Source: DATIUV01 sp049322755 (GTDB lineage Bacteria > Pseudomonadota > Gammaproteobacteria > Burkholderiales > UBA6910). From it: a DNA stretch of 64,000 bases. The DNA lies in assembly GCA_049322755.1 (NCBI GenBank), contig JBMOQX010000037.1, positions 62,001-126,000 on the forward strand, in the 5' to 3' direction. The position numbers and the translations under genes were made by a program. The notes under the pieces were generated by a model, which worked only from the letters and a program-made list of their open reading frames with translations, was not told the origin of the DNA and ran no database searches. Below, in pieces: positions 8,917 to 17,358 of this stretch; the first letter of the stretch is position 1, and each line of letters starts with the position of its first letter.

Positions 8917-8947
8917 AGAGGGAAGGCCCGTGCTTTCCCTCTTTTTC
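8917..8947 (+). terminator. Hairpin with T-tract after tRNA-Gly
   Basis: The arms AGAGGGAA (8917-8924) and TTCCCTCT (8935-8942) flank a ten-base loop and run into a stretch of T residues. This looks like an intrinsic terminator or processing signal between tRNA-Gly and tRNA-Cys. If it terminates efficiently, tRNA-Cys and tRNA-Leu would need read-through or another promoter. Confidence 0.55.
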
Positions 8948-8978
8948 TATCTCCAGCCGATTTTCGCGTAAGCGTCGC

Positions 8979-9052
8979 GGCGGGGTGGCAGAGTGGTTAT
9001 GCAGCGGCCTGCAAAGCCGTGGACGCCGGTTCGATTCCGACCCCCGCCTCCA
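8979..9052 (+). tRNA. tRNA-Cys (GCA)
   Basis: This 74-nt gene has acceptor arms GGCGGGG and CCCCGCC, an encoded CCA, the T-loop GTTCGATTC and anticodon loop CTGCAAA, giving GCA for cysteine. It lies between tRNA-Gly and tRNA-Leu in the usual gammaproteobacterial order. Confidence 0.97.
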
Positions 9053-9055
9053 GTT

Positions 9056-9144
9056 GCCCGGATGGTGAAATTGGTAGACACAAGGGACTTAAAATCCCTT
9101 GGGCCTGACGGCCCGTGCCGGTTCGAGTCCGGCTCCGGGCACCA
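9056..9144 (+). tRNA. tRNA-Leu (TAA)
   Basis: This 89-nt class II tRNA has acceptor arms GCCCGGA and TCCGGGC, a long variable arm (TGGGCCTGACGGCCCG), an encoded ACCA end and the anticodon loop CTTAAAA, giving TAA for leucine. Only three bases separate it from tRNA-Cys. Confidence 0.97.
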
Positions 9145-9162
9145 TCCGCGCCGTGGGCGCGC

Positions 9163-10500
9163 CTAGGCCTCCGGCAGCGTGCGCCCGGGCAGGGCGCCCG
9201 CCGCGCCAAACACCGAAAGCACCAGCACCACTGTCGCGGCGCCCAGAGCGCCGAGCACGGCGCTCGCAGCGCCGGCCAGCAGCAGCAGAACACCGATGAT
9301 GGAGTTGCTCACGGCGACGTAGTCCGTGCGCCGGTTGCCGCCGGCAAGGTCGACGACATAGGTCTTGCGGCCCACGCGAATGCCGTCATGGCCGACGCTG
9401 AGCAGGAAATAGGCGAGGGGGAGGAACCACGCTCCCGCGAGCAGGTCTGGCGCTGCCATCGCCGTGCCGTACACGAGGAAGCCGATAACGGCCGTGACAC
9501 TGGCCGCCAGCACCATCACCCGGCGGCTGGAGCGATCGGCAAGCCGGCCCCACACCGGGCCGCTGACCATGCTGGCGAGCCCGCTCGCGATCACGAACAT
9601 CCCCAGCGTTTCCGCCCCGCCAGCGCCGTTTTCCTGGGCCATGACCACGAGGTACGGGGCGCTCAGCGCCGATGACAGAAAAAGCGCTCGCGTCACCACG
9701 AAGCGACGGAACGCCGGATCGGTCTTCAGGATGTCCAGACGGCGCAGCGCCTCGAAAAACGCATTGCCGCCGCCCGCAGTTTCCCCTGGGTACTCCCGCA
9801 CCAGGGCGAAGAGCAGCGCTGCCCCCACCCAGAGCGCGCCGGCGCCAACGATCATGACGCCGTAGGAAGGCTCTCCGCCTTGCATGCGTCCGGCGAACAT
9901 CAGCGCCGCCCCGACGCCGATGGTGACGATCCCGGCGGCGCTCGCAGACCATCCCGTCAGCTGGCCGCGCTTGGACTTGGGGATGGTTTTTCCCAGCACG
10001 TCCTTCTGCGCCACCGAACACAGCCCGCGCGCGAGGCTGAAGATCAGCAGCAGCGCGATTACCGCCCAACCCGCCGCTGCACCCGTGGCGACCAGCGCCA
10101 CCGCGCCGATCACGGCTATCGCAGCCGCCTGCAGGACACTGCCTGCGACCCAGAACCATTTTCGCAAGGGATGTCTGCGGACGAAGCCCGCAATGAACAA
10201 CTGCGGAATCAGCGATCCCGACTCCCGCAGCGGCACCAGCAGGCCGGTCAGCGCGAGCGGGGCGCCGACGGCGCCCATCACCCACGGCAGGACTGTTTTC
10301 GGATTGGCGATCGCATCCCCGAGCTTGCTCAGGAAACTCGCCACCAGCATCAGGCTGAAGTTGGCCGGCGTTTCGCGACAGGCATCCTCGGGAATGTCGC
10401 GGCAGACCCGCGCGTCTTCCTCGTCCGTCAGGCGCTCATAGATCGACAGCGCCAGGCGGCTCGTCAACGCGGTGTCGGACACGGATCGCGGATCGCTCAT
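9163..10500 (-). CDS. MFS transporter
   Basis: This is a 445-residue integral membrane protein with about twelve hydrophobic segments and the basic interdomain loops of the major facilitator superfamily. The short cytoplasmic signature GRLADRSSRRVMVL occurs in the second half (motif A-like, G-x3-D-R-x2-R-R). A soluble N-terminal extension of about 50 acidic residues (YERLTDEEDARVCRDIPED) precedes the first helix and is unusual. The substrate cannot be told from sequence. ATG 10500 is preferred; a GTG at 10527 would add nine residues. Confidence 0.8.
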   Translation of the reverse strand: MSDPRSVSDTALTSRLALSIYERLTDEEDARVCRDIPEDACRETPANFSLMLVASFLSKLGDAIANPKTVLPWVMGAVGAPLALTGLLVPLRESGSLIPQLFIAGFVRRHPLRKWFWVAGSVLQAAAIAVIGAVALVATGAAAGWAVIALLLIFSLARGLCSVAQKDVLGKTIPKSKRGQLTGWSASAAGIVTIGVGAALMFAGRMQGGEPSYGVMIVGAGALWVGAALLFALVREYPGETAGGGNAFFEALRRLDILKTDPAFRRFVVTRALFLSSALSAPYLVVMAQENGAGGAETLGMFVIASGLASMVSGPVWGRLADRSSRRVMVLAASVTAVIGFLVYGTAMAAPDLLAGAWFLPLAYFLLSVGHDGIRVGRKTYVVDLAGGNRRTDYVAVSNSIIGVLLLLAGAASAVLGALGAATVVLVLSVFGAAGALPGRTLPEA

Positions 10501-10645
10501 GACGTCGACGCATGGGTCTTGCAGCACGCCATCAATCAGCGGCGCGGGCGGGCGACGGCATCGCGGCCGTTTTGGAGATGCGCCCCGATTTCGCTAGAAT
10601 CCAAGTGTCTTTCCTTCAACGGTTTTTGATCGGAACCTGGCAAGC

Positions 10646-11065
10646 GTGATTGTCTTCGATCTCATCTGCGGCCTCGAGCACAAATTCGAGGGCTGGTTTC
10701 CGGCCGGAAGCGCTTACCTCGACCAGAAGGCGCGCGGCCTTCTGGAATGTCCCGTGTGCGGCGACCGACACATCGAGCGTGTTCCGTCGGCCACGCGGAT
10801 CAACAAGGAAGTGGGCGACGCCGTAGTGCCCGCGCCGCCGACAGGTGGCCGGGACGAGCGCCGCATGCGTTTCATCGACTGGGTGGCGCGCAATTTCGAG
10901 GACGTCGGCGCCCGATTCTCTGAGGAGGTGCGCCGCATCCACAACGGCGAAGCTCCGGAACGGCGCATCCGCGGGCAAGCAAGCTCGGACGAGGTGGCGG
11001 CGCTGGTGGACGAGGGTGTCCCCGTGCTGCCGGTGCCGTGGCCGGGCCGTTCCGACCTTAACTAG
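10646..11065 (+). CDS. DUF1178 family protein
   Basis: This 139-residue protein of unknown function opens with IVFDLICGLEHKFEGWFPAG, the conserved start of the DUF1178 family, and has the CPVCGD zinc-ribbon-like half near residue 36 with a further C near residue 9, suggesting a metal site. RFIDWVARNFEDVGARF and GEAPERRIRGQAS are further family blocks. The start is a GTG (10646). It is divergent from the MFS gene. Confidence 0.82.
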   Translation: MIVFDLICGLEHKFEGWFPAGSAYLDQKARGLLECPVCGDRHIERVPSATRINKEVGDAVVPAPPTGGRDERRMRFIDWVARNFEDVGARFSEEVRRIHNGEAPERRIRGQASSDEVAALVDEGVPVLPVPWPGRSDLN

Positions 11066-11070
11066 CTGCG

Positions 11071-12669
11071 TCACGGCGCGGCGAAGCGCTCCCGGTTGCC
11101 GCCATCCTGCTTCGCCCGATACATCGCCGCATCGGCGAAACTCACCAGGGCCTCCGGCGCCTCCGCGTGATCGGGATAAAGGCTGACTCCGACGCTGGGC
11201 GTGATCCGCAGATTATGCCCATGGTACGGAATGGGCTCGGACAGCACCTGCACCATCTTGGTCGCCACGGCCTGGGCGTCCTCGGGCCGCGCGATTCCGG
11301 ATAATGCGACCACGAACTCGTCTCCGCCATATCGCGCGATGGTGTCCTCCTGCCGGACCGCGGTGCGCAGGCGGCTGGCGAGGCATTTCAGGACATGGTC
11401 ACCGGCGTCATGCCCATGCGCGTCGTTGATGCGCTTGAAATCGTCGAGATCGACGAACAGCACCGCCACCTTGCCGCCGCGCCGGCGGGCCTGAAGCAGC
11501 ATCACCTTCAAACGGTCGCCGAGCAGGATGCGGTTCGGCAGGCCGGTGAGCGAATCGTGGTACGCCCGGTGCTCGATTTCGGCCTCGCGCAGGCGTCTTG
11601 CGGTCACGTCCTGGACGAGCGTGGCGACACCGGTCACGCGGCCCTCGTGGTCGATGAGCGGCGTGTTGTACCACTCGCACAGGATGCTGCGCCCGTCCCG
11701 CGTCACGTTCTCGTGTTCCTCGCGGGCGCCTCGGCGGCCGAGAAACAGCTCGGACAGGGCGGCCCGCGCCGCCTCGCGCTGTTCGGACCGGAACACGAGC
11801 TCGGGCAGAACCCGGCCCACGGCGTCGGCCTCGGCGTAACCGAAGACCCGGCCTGCAGCCGGATTCCAGGCGCGCACGGTCAGCCCGGCGTCCCACTCGA
11901 TGACCGCAAGCGGGGTGTTGGTCACGTGCAGCATCAGGCGCTGCTTGTCCTGGCGCTCCGCCTCTTCGGCGCGTTCCCGCTCACAGATCTGGTGCTGGAG
12001 TTCCCGGTTGACGTCTTCGGTCCGTTTCCGTGCCGCAGTCAGTTGCGTGATGAGCTGCTCCTTGTCGTATTTCAGCCGCAGGCTTTCCAGTACCGAAAGG
12101 TGCGACTGACGTCCGAAGATCAGCAACCCCGCCAGGTACAAGAGGCAAAGGAGACCCATGACCGGATAGACGTCGCCCCCCTGAAGCACCAGCGTGACGG
12201 CGAGCGGCGTGACCGACCCCAGAAGGTACAAGGCGTAGGCGGAGTAGAGCGGGGAGAGCGGCACCAGCGCCCCCGCGGACATGCCTGCTATGGTGAAAGA
12301 AACAAGGATCTGATGCGCCGCACCGACCGGAAACAGGACACTGCCCAGGGCACCCCAGCAGATTCCGGCTGCAGCGATGGTCGCAATCAGCCGTTTAGCC
12401 CATGCCCGGGACTCGGTAGGTTCGGGGTTCCTGCGGCGATAGGCCGTCATGAGTAACAAACGGCCGGCGAAGACGGCAACGACGGCTGCCAGCCAGGTCA
12501 GGAGCATTGCCCCCGGGACCACACCCCAAAGGACGTAAACCAGAATCGCGGCGTTGGTAACGCTGACCCAGGCGGCCAGCGGTGTGGCGCGAATAACGAA
12601 CTCGACTTGGTCACGGAACGCGAAATCGCCTTCCGACGGCACAAGGTCTGACGTTTCGCTGGAAGCCAC
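11071..12669 (-). CDS. Membrane-anchored PAS-GGDEF diguanylate cyclase
   Basis: This protein is expected to make cyclic di-GMP from two GTP. The 532-residue product has an N-terminal membrane region of about six helices (residues 30-200), a short coiled segment, a PAS domain around residues 245-365 (NTPLAVIEWDAGLTVRAWNPA), and a GGDEF domain with the intact active site ARYGGDEFVVAL near residue 445. An inhibitory I-site RQED sits five residues before the active-site loop, so product feedback is likely. There is no EAL domain. The ligand of the membrane sensor is unknown. Confidence 0.92.
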   Translation of the reverse strand: MASSETSDLVPSEGDFAFRDQVEFVIRATPLAAWVSVTNAAILVYVLWGVVPGAMLLTWLAAVVAVFAGRLLLMTAYRRRNPEPTESRAWAKRLIATIAAAGICWGALGSVLFPVGAAHQILVSFTIAGMSAGALVPLSPLYSAYALYLLGSVTPLAVTLVLQGGDVYPVMGLLCLLYLAGLLIFGRQSHLSVLESLRLKYDKEQLITQLTAARKRTEDVNRELQHQICERERAEEAERQDKQRLMLHVTNTPLAVIEWDAGLTVRAWNPAAGRVFGYAEADAVGRVLPELVFRSEQREAARAALSELFLGRRGAREEHENVTRDGRSILCEWYNTPLIDHEGRVTGVATLVQDVTARRLREAEIEHRAYHDSLTGLPNRILLGDRLKVMLLQARRRGGKVAVLFVDLDDFKRINDAHGHDAGDHVLKCLASRLRTAVRQEDTIARYGGDEFVVALSGIARPEDAQAVATKMVQVLSEPIPYHGHNLRITPSVGVSLYPDHAEAPEALVSFADAAMYRAKQDGGNRERFAAP

Positions 12670-12801
12670 GGTCCGCTATGCCGTTGCGTGGGCGGCCGCC
12701 GCCGGCAGACTTGACCGCGGAGCGCCGCCGGGCGGGGAGCTTGGCCCGTAGCGGGCTAGGGTTTTCGCGGGTGCCGTTGAGTTTGTCGTAATACTATTTG
12801 A

Positions 12802-12817
12802 CATAATATACATTATG
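12802..12817. promoter_or_regulatory. AT-rich palindrome upstream of small ORF
   Basis: CATAATATACATTATG is a 6-bp-arm inverted repeat with a four-base centre in an otherwise GC-rich region, overlapping a TTGACA-like box (12798-12803). It lies about 55 bases before the ATG of the 62-codon ORF and may be an operator. No regulator is identified. Confidence 0.35.
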
Positions 12818-12870
12818 CGCAATGCCAGGCACCCGGGACGGTGCCTTGCGAGCAAAAAGGAGCACGAATC

Positions 12871-13059
12871 ATGCAAGGAATTCGAAACATGGTCCACCCG
12901 ACACCCGGCACCATCCGGCTGGAGCTCACCCCGGATGAAGCCTGCGCGGTGCTGGCGGGCCTCGGCTGGGTCCAGCGGCACGGACGCTTCCCCGGACGGC
13001 CTTGGCGGCGGCTGGCGGCGGCGGTGACGGCTCGGGTGCTCGATGCCCCCCACCGGTGA
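12871..13059 (+). CDS. Small hypothetical protein
   Basis: A 62-codon ORF starts at ATG 12871 behind a good ribosome-binding site (AAAAGGAG, seven bases upstream) and an AT-rich promoter-like stretch. The product (LTPDEACAVLAGLGWVQRHG in the middle, basic C-terminus) resembles nothing I recognise. The ribosome-binding site is the main support. Its end overlaps another short frame that looks degenerate (see 13060-13211), so this may be part of a decayed locus. Confidence 0.4.
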   Translation: MQGIRNMVHPTPGTIRLELTPDEACAVLAGLGWVQRHGRFPGRPWRRLAAAVTARVLDAPHR

Positions 13060-13211
13060 GGAACGCGCGATGCTGGATCGATCCGGGCGATTTCCGCGAC
13101 ACCCGCAAGGCGGCCCGGCGGCTGTTCGTCACCGGCCGGACGGTGCGCACCGCCGCTCGCTCAAGTGTACCGGCTTATCCGGCTCGGGCGGCTGGCGGCG
13201 TGGCGGGATCG
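13060..13211 (+). pseudogene. Possible remnant of a small HTH protein
   Basis: Different frames read in turn DPGDFRDTRKAARRLFVTGR, then after a shift VYRLIRLGRLAAWRDR and a stop. Together these look like one excisionase-like HTH segment broken by one or two frameshifts. There is no intact ORF. The reconstruction is inference from residue pattern only. Confidence 0.25.
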
Positions 13212-13856
13212 TTAGCGGTCCGCCCCGCGGGCAATGAGAAGCTCCCCGATTTCCCGGTAGCCCTGGTCCAGGGCGTAACCCAGCGGCGTCGTCCCGCGGT
13301 CGTTGGCCAGATTCGGGTTTGCTCCACGGTCGAGCAATAACCGCGCCGCATCCAGTTGGCGGTTGCGAACGGCCATGATCAGCGGCGTCGAGAGGTTTGC
13401 CGCCCGCACATTGGGGTCCACACCCAAGTCCAAGAGGAGTTTGATAACGTCGGAATGCCCGCCGAATGCAGCGTAATGCAGCGGATTCCAACCCGGGCGG
13501 TTCAGGCGTGCGCCCTTGGCGAAAAGCTTCTTCACCACGTCGGTATGACCGTAAAGCGCGGCCCAGAGCATCGGTGTATCGCCATTGACGTTGGGAGTGT
13601 CGACTTTCGCCCCCTTGGCTATGAGTAGCTCCACCATGGCGCTGTCCCCCGCGCGCGCCGCGAGCCCCAGCAGCGTGGTACCGGTATCGTCCACCGCATC
13701 CGGGGGCGCTCCCCGGCTCAACAGTGCTTCGGTCGCCTCCAGGTCACCCCCTTCAACGGCTTTGAGCAGCTCCGCATAGGTGCTTTGCGCAAATGATAAT
13801 TCACTTGAGGTTACACTTATAACAATGAGAATTAAAAATAGTAAACGCATTGCCAT
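13212..13856 (-). CDS. Secreted ankyrin-repeat protein
   Basis: The 214-residue product begins with a hydrophobic signal peptide (LLFLILIVISVTSSELSFAQ) and then carries about five ankyrin repeats, each with the TPL-x-AA...G-x-x-x-VV-x-LL-x-x-GA pattern (for example TPMLWAALYGHTDVVKKLF). It is expected in the periplasm, where ankyrin proteins mediate protein binding. The partner is unknown. It lies eight bases after the tatD stop on the same strand, but does not obviously belong to that operon. Confidence 0.82.
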   Translation of the reverse strand: MAMRLLFLILIVISVTSSELSFAQSTYAELLKAVEGGDLEATEALLSRGAPPDAVDDTGTTLLGLAARAGDSAMVELLIAKGAKVDTPNVNGDTPMLWAALYGHTDVVKKLFAKGARLNRPGWNPLHYAAFGGHSDVIKLLLDLGVDPNVRAANLSTPLIMAVRNRQLDAARLLLDRGANPNLANDRGTTPLGYALDQGYREIGELLIARGADR

Positions 13857-13864
13857 TCCAAGGA

Positions 13865-14641
13865 TTAGTTTCCGATCGGGACCCCGAACAACCGGATGAA
13901 ATTCCCGGTGGTGGCGGCCGCCACTTCCTCCAGCGTGAGCCCGCGCAGGCGGGCAATTTCCTCCGCAACGTGACGCACGTAGGCCGGCTCATTGGTTTTT
14001 CCCCGATGCGGCACAGGCGCCAGATACGGCGAATCCGTTTCCACCAGCATTCGCTCCAGCGGCACCTGCCTGGCGACTTCCTTCAGCGCACCGGCGTTCT
14101 TGAATGTCACGATCCCGGAAAACGAGATGTGAAAGCCGAGATCCAGGGCCGCTTGGGCCACCTCCCAGGTTTCGGTAAAGCAGTGCATGACGCCGCCGAC
14201 CTCGCGAGCTCCCTCTTCCGCCATCAGCCGCAATGTGTCGGCGGCTGCGCTGCGGGTGTGAATCACCAGCGGTTTGGAAACGACCCGTGCCGCCCGGATG
14301 TGGCGCCTGAAACGCTCTCGCTGCCATTCGACATCGCCGCCAATCCGGTAGTAGTCCAGGCCGGTTTCGCCGATGGCAACCACCTTGGGGCGCCGGGCGT
14401 TTTTGACGAGCGTCTCGACATCCGGCTCGGTCGCGTCGGCTTCGTCCGGGTGGACTCCGATGGTGGCATAGAGATTTGGCTCTGCCGCCGCAAGCGCGTA
14501 AACCCGCTCGAAGGTTTCCAGACGGGTGCAGATGCAAAGCGCGAAGCCAACGGCGTTCTCCCGCATCCGCTGCTGAACGTCGGCCATACGGCCATCGAAA
14601 TCCGGAAAGTCCAAATGGCAATGGGAGTCAATCAGCAGCAT
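13865..14641 (-). CDS. tatD: TatD family metal-dependent hydrolase
   Basis: TatD-type enzymes are metal-dependent DNases of the amidohydrolase fold. The 258-residue protein has the N-terminal metal motif DSHCHLDF, then IGETGLDYYR, HTRSA, GVMHCFTE and LVETDSPYLAP, supplying the H, E, H, H and D ligands. It stands after holB and tmk in the order pabC-mltG-tmk-holB-tatD, which identifies it as the YcfH-type member of the family. Its exact biological substrate is not settled. Confidence 0.9.
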   Translation of the reverse strand: MLLIDSHCHLDFPDFDGRMADVQQRMRENAVGFALCICTRLETFERVYALAAAEPNLYATIGVHPDEADATEPDVETLVKNARRPKVVAIGETGLDYYRIGGDVEWQRERFRRHIRAARVVSKPLVIHTRSAAADTLRLMAEEGAREVGGVMHCFTETWEVAQAALDLGFHISFSGIVTFKNAGALKEVARQVPLERMLVETDSPYLAPVPHRGKTNEPAYVRHVAEEIARLRGLTLEEVAAATTGNFIRLFGVPIGN

Positions 14642-14702
14642 CGCAATGCGACGTTAAGCGCCGGATTCCTATCCGATGGCATGCGAAAAACGAAACCCCG
14701 TA

Positions 14703-15710
14703 TCAAGTCGGGAAGAACATCCGGCGGTACTGCTCCAGCAGGTCTTCGCAGAAAAGCCTGGGGTTGAGCGGATGCCGTGCCAAGCGCCTAAATCCCGCAA
14801 CCGCGTGCCAGTGCGCCGCCAGCGCAAGCGGATCGATAGTCCCTGACAACTTCTTGATCTGGTTTGCCAAACCCGGGTTGTAACGGACTTGGACCTGCAT
14901 CCGGGCGTGCAACAAATCGCAGCACCACTTCTGGTGCCAATCCACGACATTGACCAAATCCATCCTCTCGAGCGCGGCGCCGTCCCGGGCGGGATCGATG
15001 ACCTCAGGGTCCTCCAGGAGTCGAAGCATGACCTGACGCTGCCCGAGGCGCTCATCGTCGGCCAGCGCTTCCGCCAGCAATGGAGATCCGCCTGCGTCCG
15101 CGAGCAGGTCGACCGGGTTCCTCAGTCCACGTTCCACCAGCCACGTTTCGGCATCGCTCCGCGGCGGCATTGGCAGCGGTACCTGGACGCATCGGCTGAC
15201 AATGGTCGCAGCAAGCTGGCGCGGGCGATGCGACACCAAGAGAAAAACCGTATCCGGTGGAGGCTCCTCAAGACTTTTGAGCAACGCATTGGCTGCATGG
15301 GCGTTCAGGGCGTCGGCAGGCGCCACCAGAACCACCTTGGCGCGCCCGCGGTGGGGAGACACGCCCAGGAACCCCGCCAGTTCCCTTACCCGTTCGATCG
15401 TGATGTGCTGCCGCGGGCGCTTGCCCACGCGCGCTCCTCCCTCGCTGTCCGCAGTTCCCTCCTCCGCGCTGGCTTCGGGTTCGAGTGTCCTCAAGTCAGG
15501 ATGGCCGCCCTGCTCCAGCCACCGGCACGCATCGCAGGCTCCACACGGGCGCTGGACTCCGGTGGCCTCGCAGAGATGCCAGGCGGCAAGGGCTTCCGCC
15601 AGCTGCCGTTTTCCCGTCCCGGCCCGCCCATGGAGCAAGTAGGCGTGGGGCGCTCTGCGGGTCGGCGCGGTGAGTCGCGCCCATACGTCTTTATGCCAAG
15701 GGAAAATCAT
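14703..15710 (-). CDS. holB: DNA polymerase III subunit delta'
   Basis: HolB is the rigid stator of the clamp loader that places the beta clamp on DNA. The 335-residue protein has YLLHGRAGTGKRQLAEALA (P-loop-like), a zinc-binding cysteine set (CGACDACRWLEQGGHPD), KVVLVAPADALNAHAANALLKSLEEPP and the SRC region ATIVSRCVQVPL. Its ATG overlaps the tmk stop (ATGA), showing coupling. Confidence 0.94.
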   Translation of the reverse strand: MIFPWHKDVWARLTAPTRRAPHAYLLHGRAGTGKRQLAEALAAWHLCEATGVQRPCGACDACRWLEQGGHPDLRTLEPEASAEEGTADSEGGARVGKRPRQHITIERVRELAGFLGVSPHRGRAKVVLVAPADALNAHAANALLKSLEEPPPDTVFLLVSHRPRQLAATIVSRCVQVPLPMPPRSDAETWLVERGLRNPVDLLADAGGSPLLAEALADDERLGQRQVMLRLLEDPEVIDPARDGAALERMDLVNVVDWHQKWCCDLLHARMQVQVRYNPGLANQIKKLSGTIDPLALAAHWHAVAGFRRLARHPLNPRLFCEDLLEQYRRMFFPT

Positions 15711-16354
15711 TTATTACATAATACTGTAATGACTTCTTCGAGTGATTTTTTAATTTCTTCCAGAGTTCGGGCGGCGTCAATCACGCGAATACGCCCGGGG
15801 GCGGCCGCGGCCCGGGCCAGGTAAGCCTGCCGTACCGAGGCGAAAAATTCAGCCCGCTCGCGCTCGAACCGGTCGAGGGAGCGCGACTTGTTCATGCGTT
15901 CCCGGGCTATCGCCTCGGGAAGGTCGAAAAGCAGGGTCACGTCGGGCTGGAGGTCGCCTTGCACCCACGCCTCGAGAATCGCAATTTTCTCCGGAGCCAC
16001 GCCGCGGCCACCGGCCTGGTAGGCGAACGTAGCATCGGTGAACCGGTCGCAGATCACCCACTCGCCGCGTTGCAGCGCCGGCAGAATGACCTGCGCCAGG
16101 TGTTCGCAGCGGGCGGCAAAGACCAGCAGCGTTTCGGTTTCCGGATTCATTTCCTGCCCGATTATTAACTCGCGCACCGCCTCACCCAGAGGCGTGCCGC
16201 CGGGTTCGCGCGTCATCGTCACCCGGACGCCGGCCGTTTCGAGACGCTGGCGCAGCCAACCGAGATGGGTACTCTTGCCGGCGCCGTCGATGCCCTCCAG
16301 GGTAATGAAGCGTCCGCGGCCTCGCATGGCTGATCGGGGGGAGTGTCCGGACAT
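15707..16354 (-). CDS. tmk: Thymidylate kinase
   Basis: Tmk phosphorylates dTMP to dTDP. The 215-residue protein has the P-loop ITLEGIDGAGKSTH near residue 17, the DR(F/Y) motif ICDRFTDATFAYQ near residue 105 and a LID region with DRFERERAEFF. ATG 16354 starts three bases after the mltG stop and gives nine residues before GRGRFITLEG; ATG 16327 is possible. Frame upstream of 16354 lies within mltG and is not coding for Tmk. Confidence 0.94.
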   Translation of the reverse strand: MSGHSPRSAMRGRGRFITLEGIDGAGKSTHLGWLRQRLETAGVRVTMTREPGGTPLGEAVRELIIGQEMNPETETLLVFAARCEHLAQVILPALQRGEWVICDRFTDATFAYQAGGRGVAPEKIAILEAWVQGDLQPDVTLLFDLPEAIARERMNKSRSLDRFERERAEFFASVRQAYLARAAAAPGRIRVIDAARTLEEIKKSLEEVITVLCNK

Positions 16355-16356
16355 CG

Positions 16357-17358
16357 TCACCTGCGCTGGTAGCGGTTGACCGCCCGGTTGTGGTCCGCAA
16401 GCGAGTCCGAGAACTCGGACGTTCCGTCGCCGCGAGCGACGAAGTATAGCGCCTTCGTCTCGGCCGGCCGTGTCACTGCCTGCAATGATGCGCGGCCCGG
16501 TAAAGCGATGGGGGTCGGCGGAAGACCGTCGCGGGTGTAGGTATTGAACGGCGTGTTGTCCGCGAGATCCTTTTTCCGCAGATTGCCGTCGAAACTCGAA
16601 CCCATGCCATAGATCACGGTGGGATCGCTTTGGAGCCTCATACCCAGGCGCAGACGGTTGACGAACACGCCAGCCACCATGGTCCGATCGGACTCCCGCC
16701 CGGTTTCCTTTTCGACGATCGACGCCAGGATCAACGCCTGGTAGGGATCCCCCAGCGGCAGCCCGGGCCGCCGCTCCGCCCAAGCCTGATCGAGATGTTC
16801 CTGCATCGTGCGGTATGCCCGCCTGAGAACCTCCAGGTCACTGGAACCCTTGGAGAAAAAGTAGGTATCCGGAAAAAACAGCCCCTCCAGCGAGGGCGCC
16901 GATGCGCCGATCGCCGCGAGCAGCTGGCTTTCGTTTAGCGCGGCGGTCTCATGGCGCAGATCGGGATGCTGGTCCAGCGCCGCCCGAAGCTGCCGGAATG
17001 TCCAGCCCTCGATGAAGGTGATCTCCGCCAGGGTGACGTCACCGCGCGTGATCTTGTCCAAGAGCTCCAGAGGCGAGTGGGGCCGGGTGATCTGGTAGTG
17101 GCCGGCCTTGATAGCGCCGGCGCGCCCGAGGAGCCGTCCAGCCAGCACGAACAGCTCGGGTTCGTCCACCAGTCCGCGCCGCGTCAGCTCGGCCGCCGTG
17201 CCCTTGAGACTGGTTCCCGGTGTCAGCTCGAATTCCACTGGGCCTCCGCCAGGCAGCGTGACCGGCGCATGCAAACGCCAGGCGACGATTCCGGCCATAG
17301 CCGCGCCGGTCAGTACCGCGACAACCACGATCCATATCAGCGCCTTAGGCCAGCTCAT
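16357..17358 (-). CDS. mltG: Endolytic murein transglycosylase MltG
   Basis: MltG cleaves nascent glycan strands and so sets chain length. The roughly 333-residue protein has one N-terminal membrane anchor (ALIWIVVVAVLTGAAMAGIV), a LysM-like region, and a YceG catalytic domain with ILASIVEKETGRESDR, whose glutamate is the catalytic residue, then LQSDPTVIYGMG and PFNTYTRDGLPPTPIALPG. It overlaps the end of pabC. ATG 17358 is favoured; ATG 17370 adds four residues. Confidence 0.94.
   Translation of the reverse strand: MSWPKALIWIVVVAVLTGAAMAGIVAWRLHAPVTLPGGGPVEFELTPGTSLKGTAAELTRRGLVDEPELFVLAGRLLGRAGAIKAGHYQITRPHSPLELLDKITRGDVTLAEITFIEGWTFRQLRAALDQHPDLRHETAALNESQLLAAIGASAPSLEGLFFPDTYFFSKGSSDLEVLRRAYRTMQEHLDQAWAERRPGLPLGDPYQALILASIVEKETGRESDRTMVAGVFVNRLRLGMRLQSDPTVIYGMGSSFDGNLRKKDLADNTPFNTYTRDGLPPTPIALPGRASLQAVTRPAETKALYFVARGDGTSEFSDSLADHNRAVNRYQRR

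Noticed and set aside
10028..10285. Arginine-rich frames within the MFS transporter gene
   Set aside because: They are out-of-frame shadows of a clear membrane protein.
15707..16783. 358-residue version of thymidylate kinase
   Set aside because: The first 143 residues are antisense-like sequence within mltG; the true protein starts at 16354.
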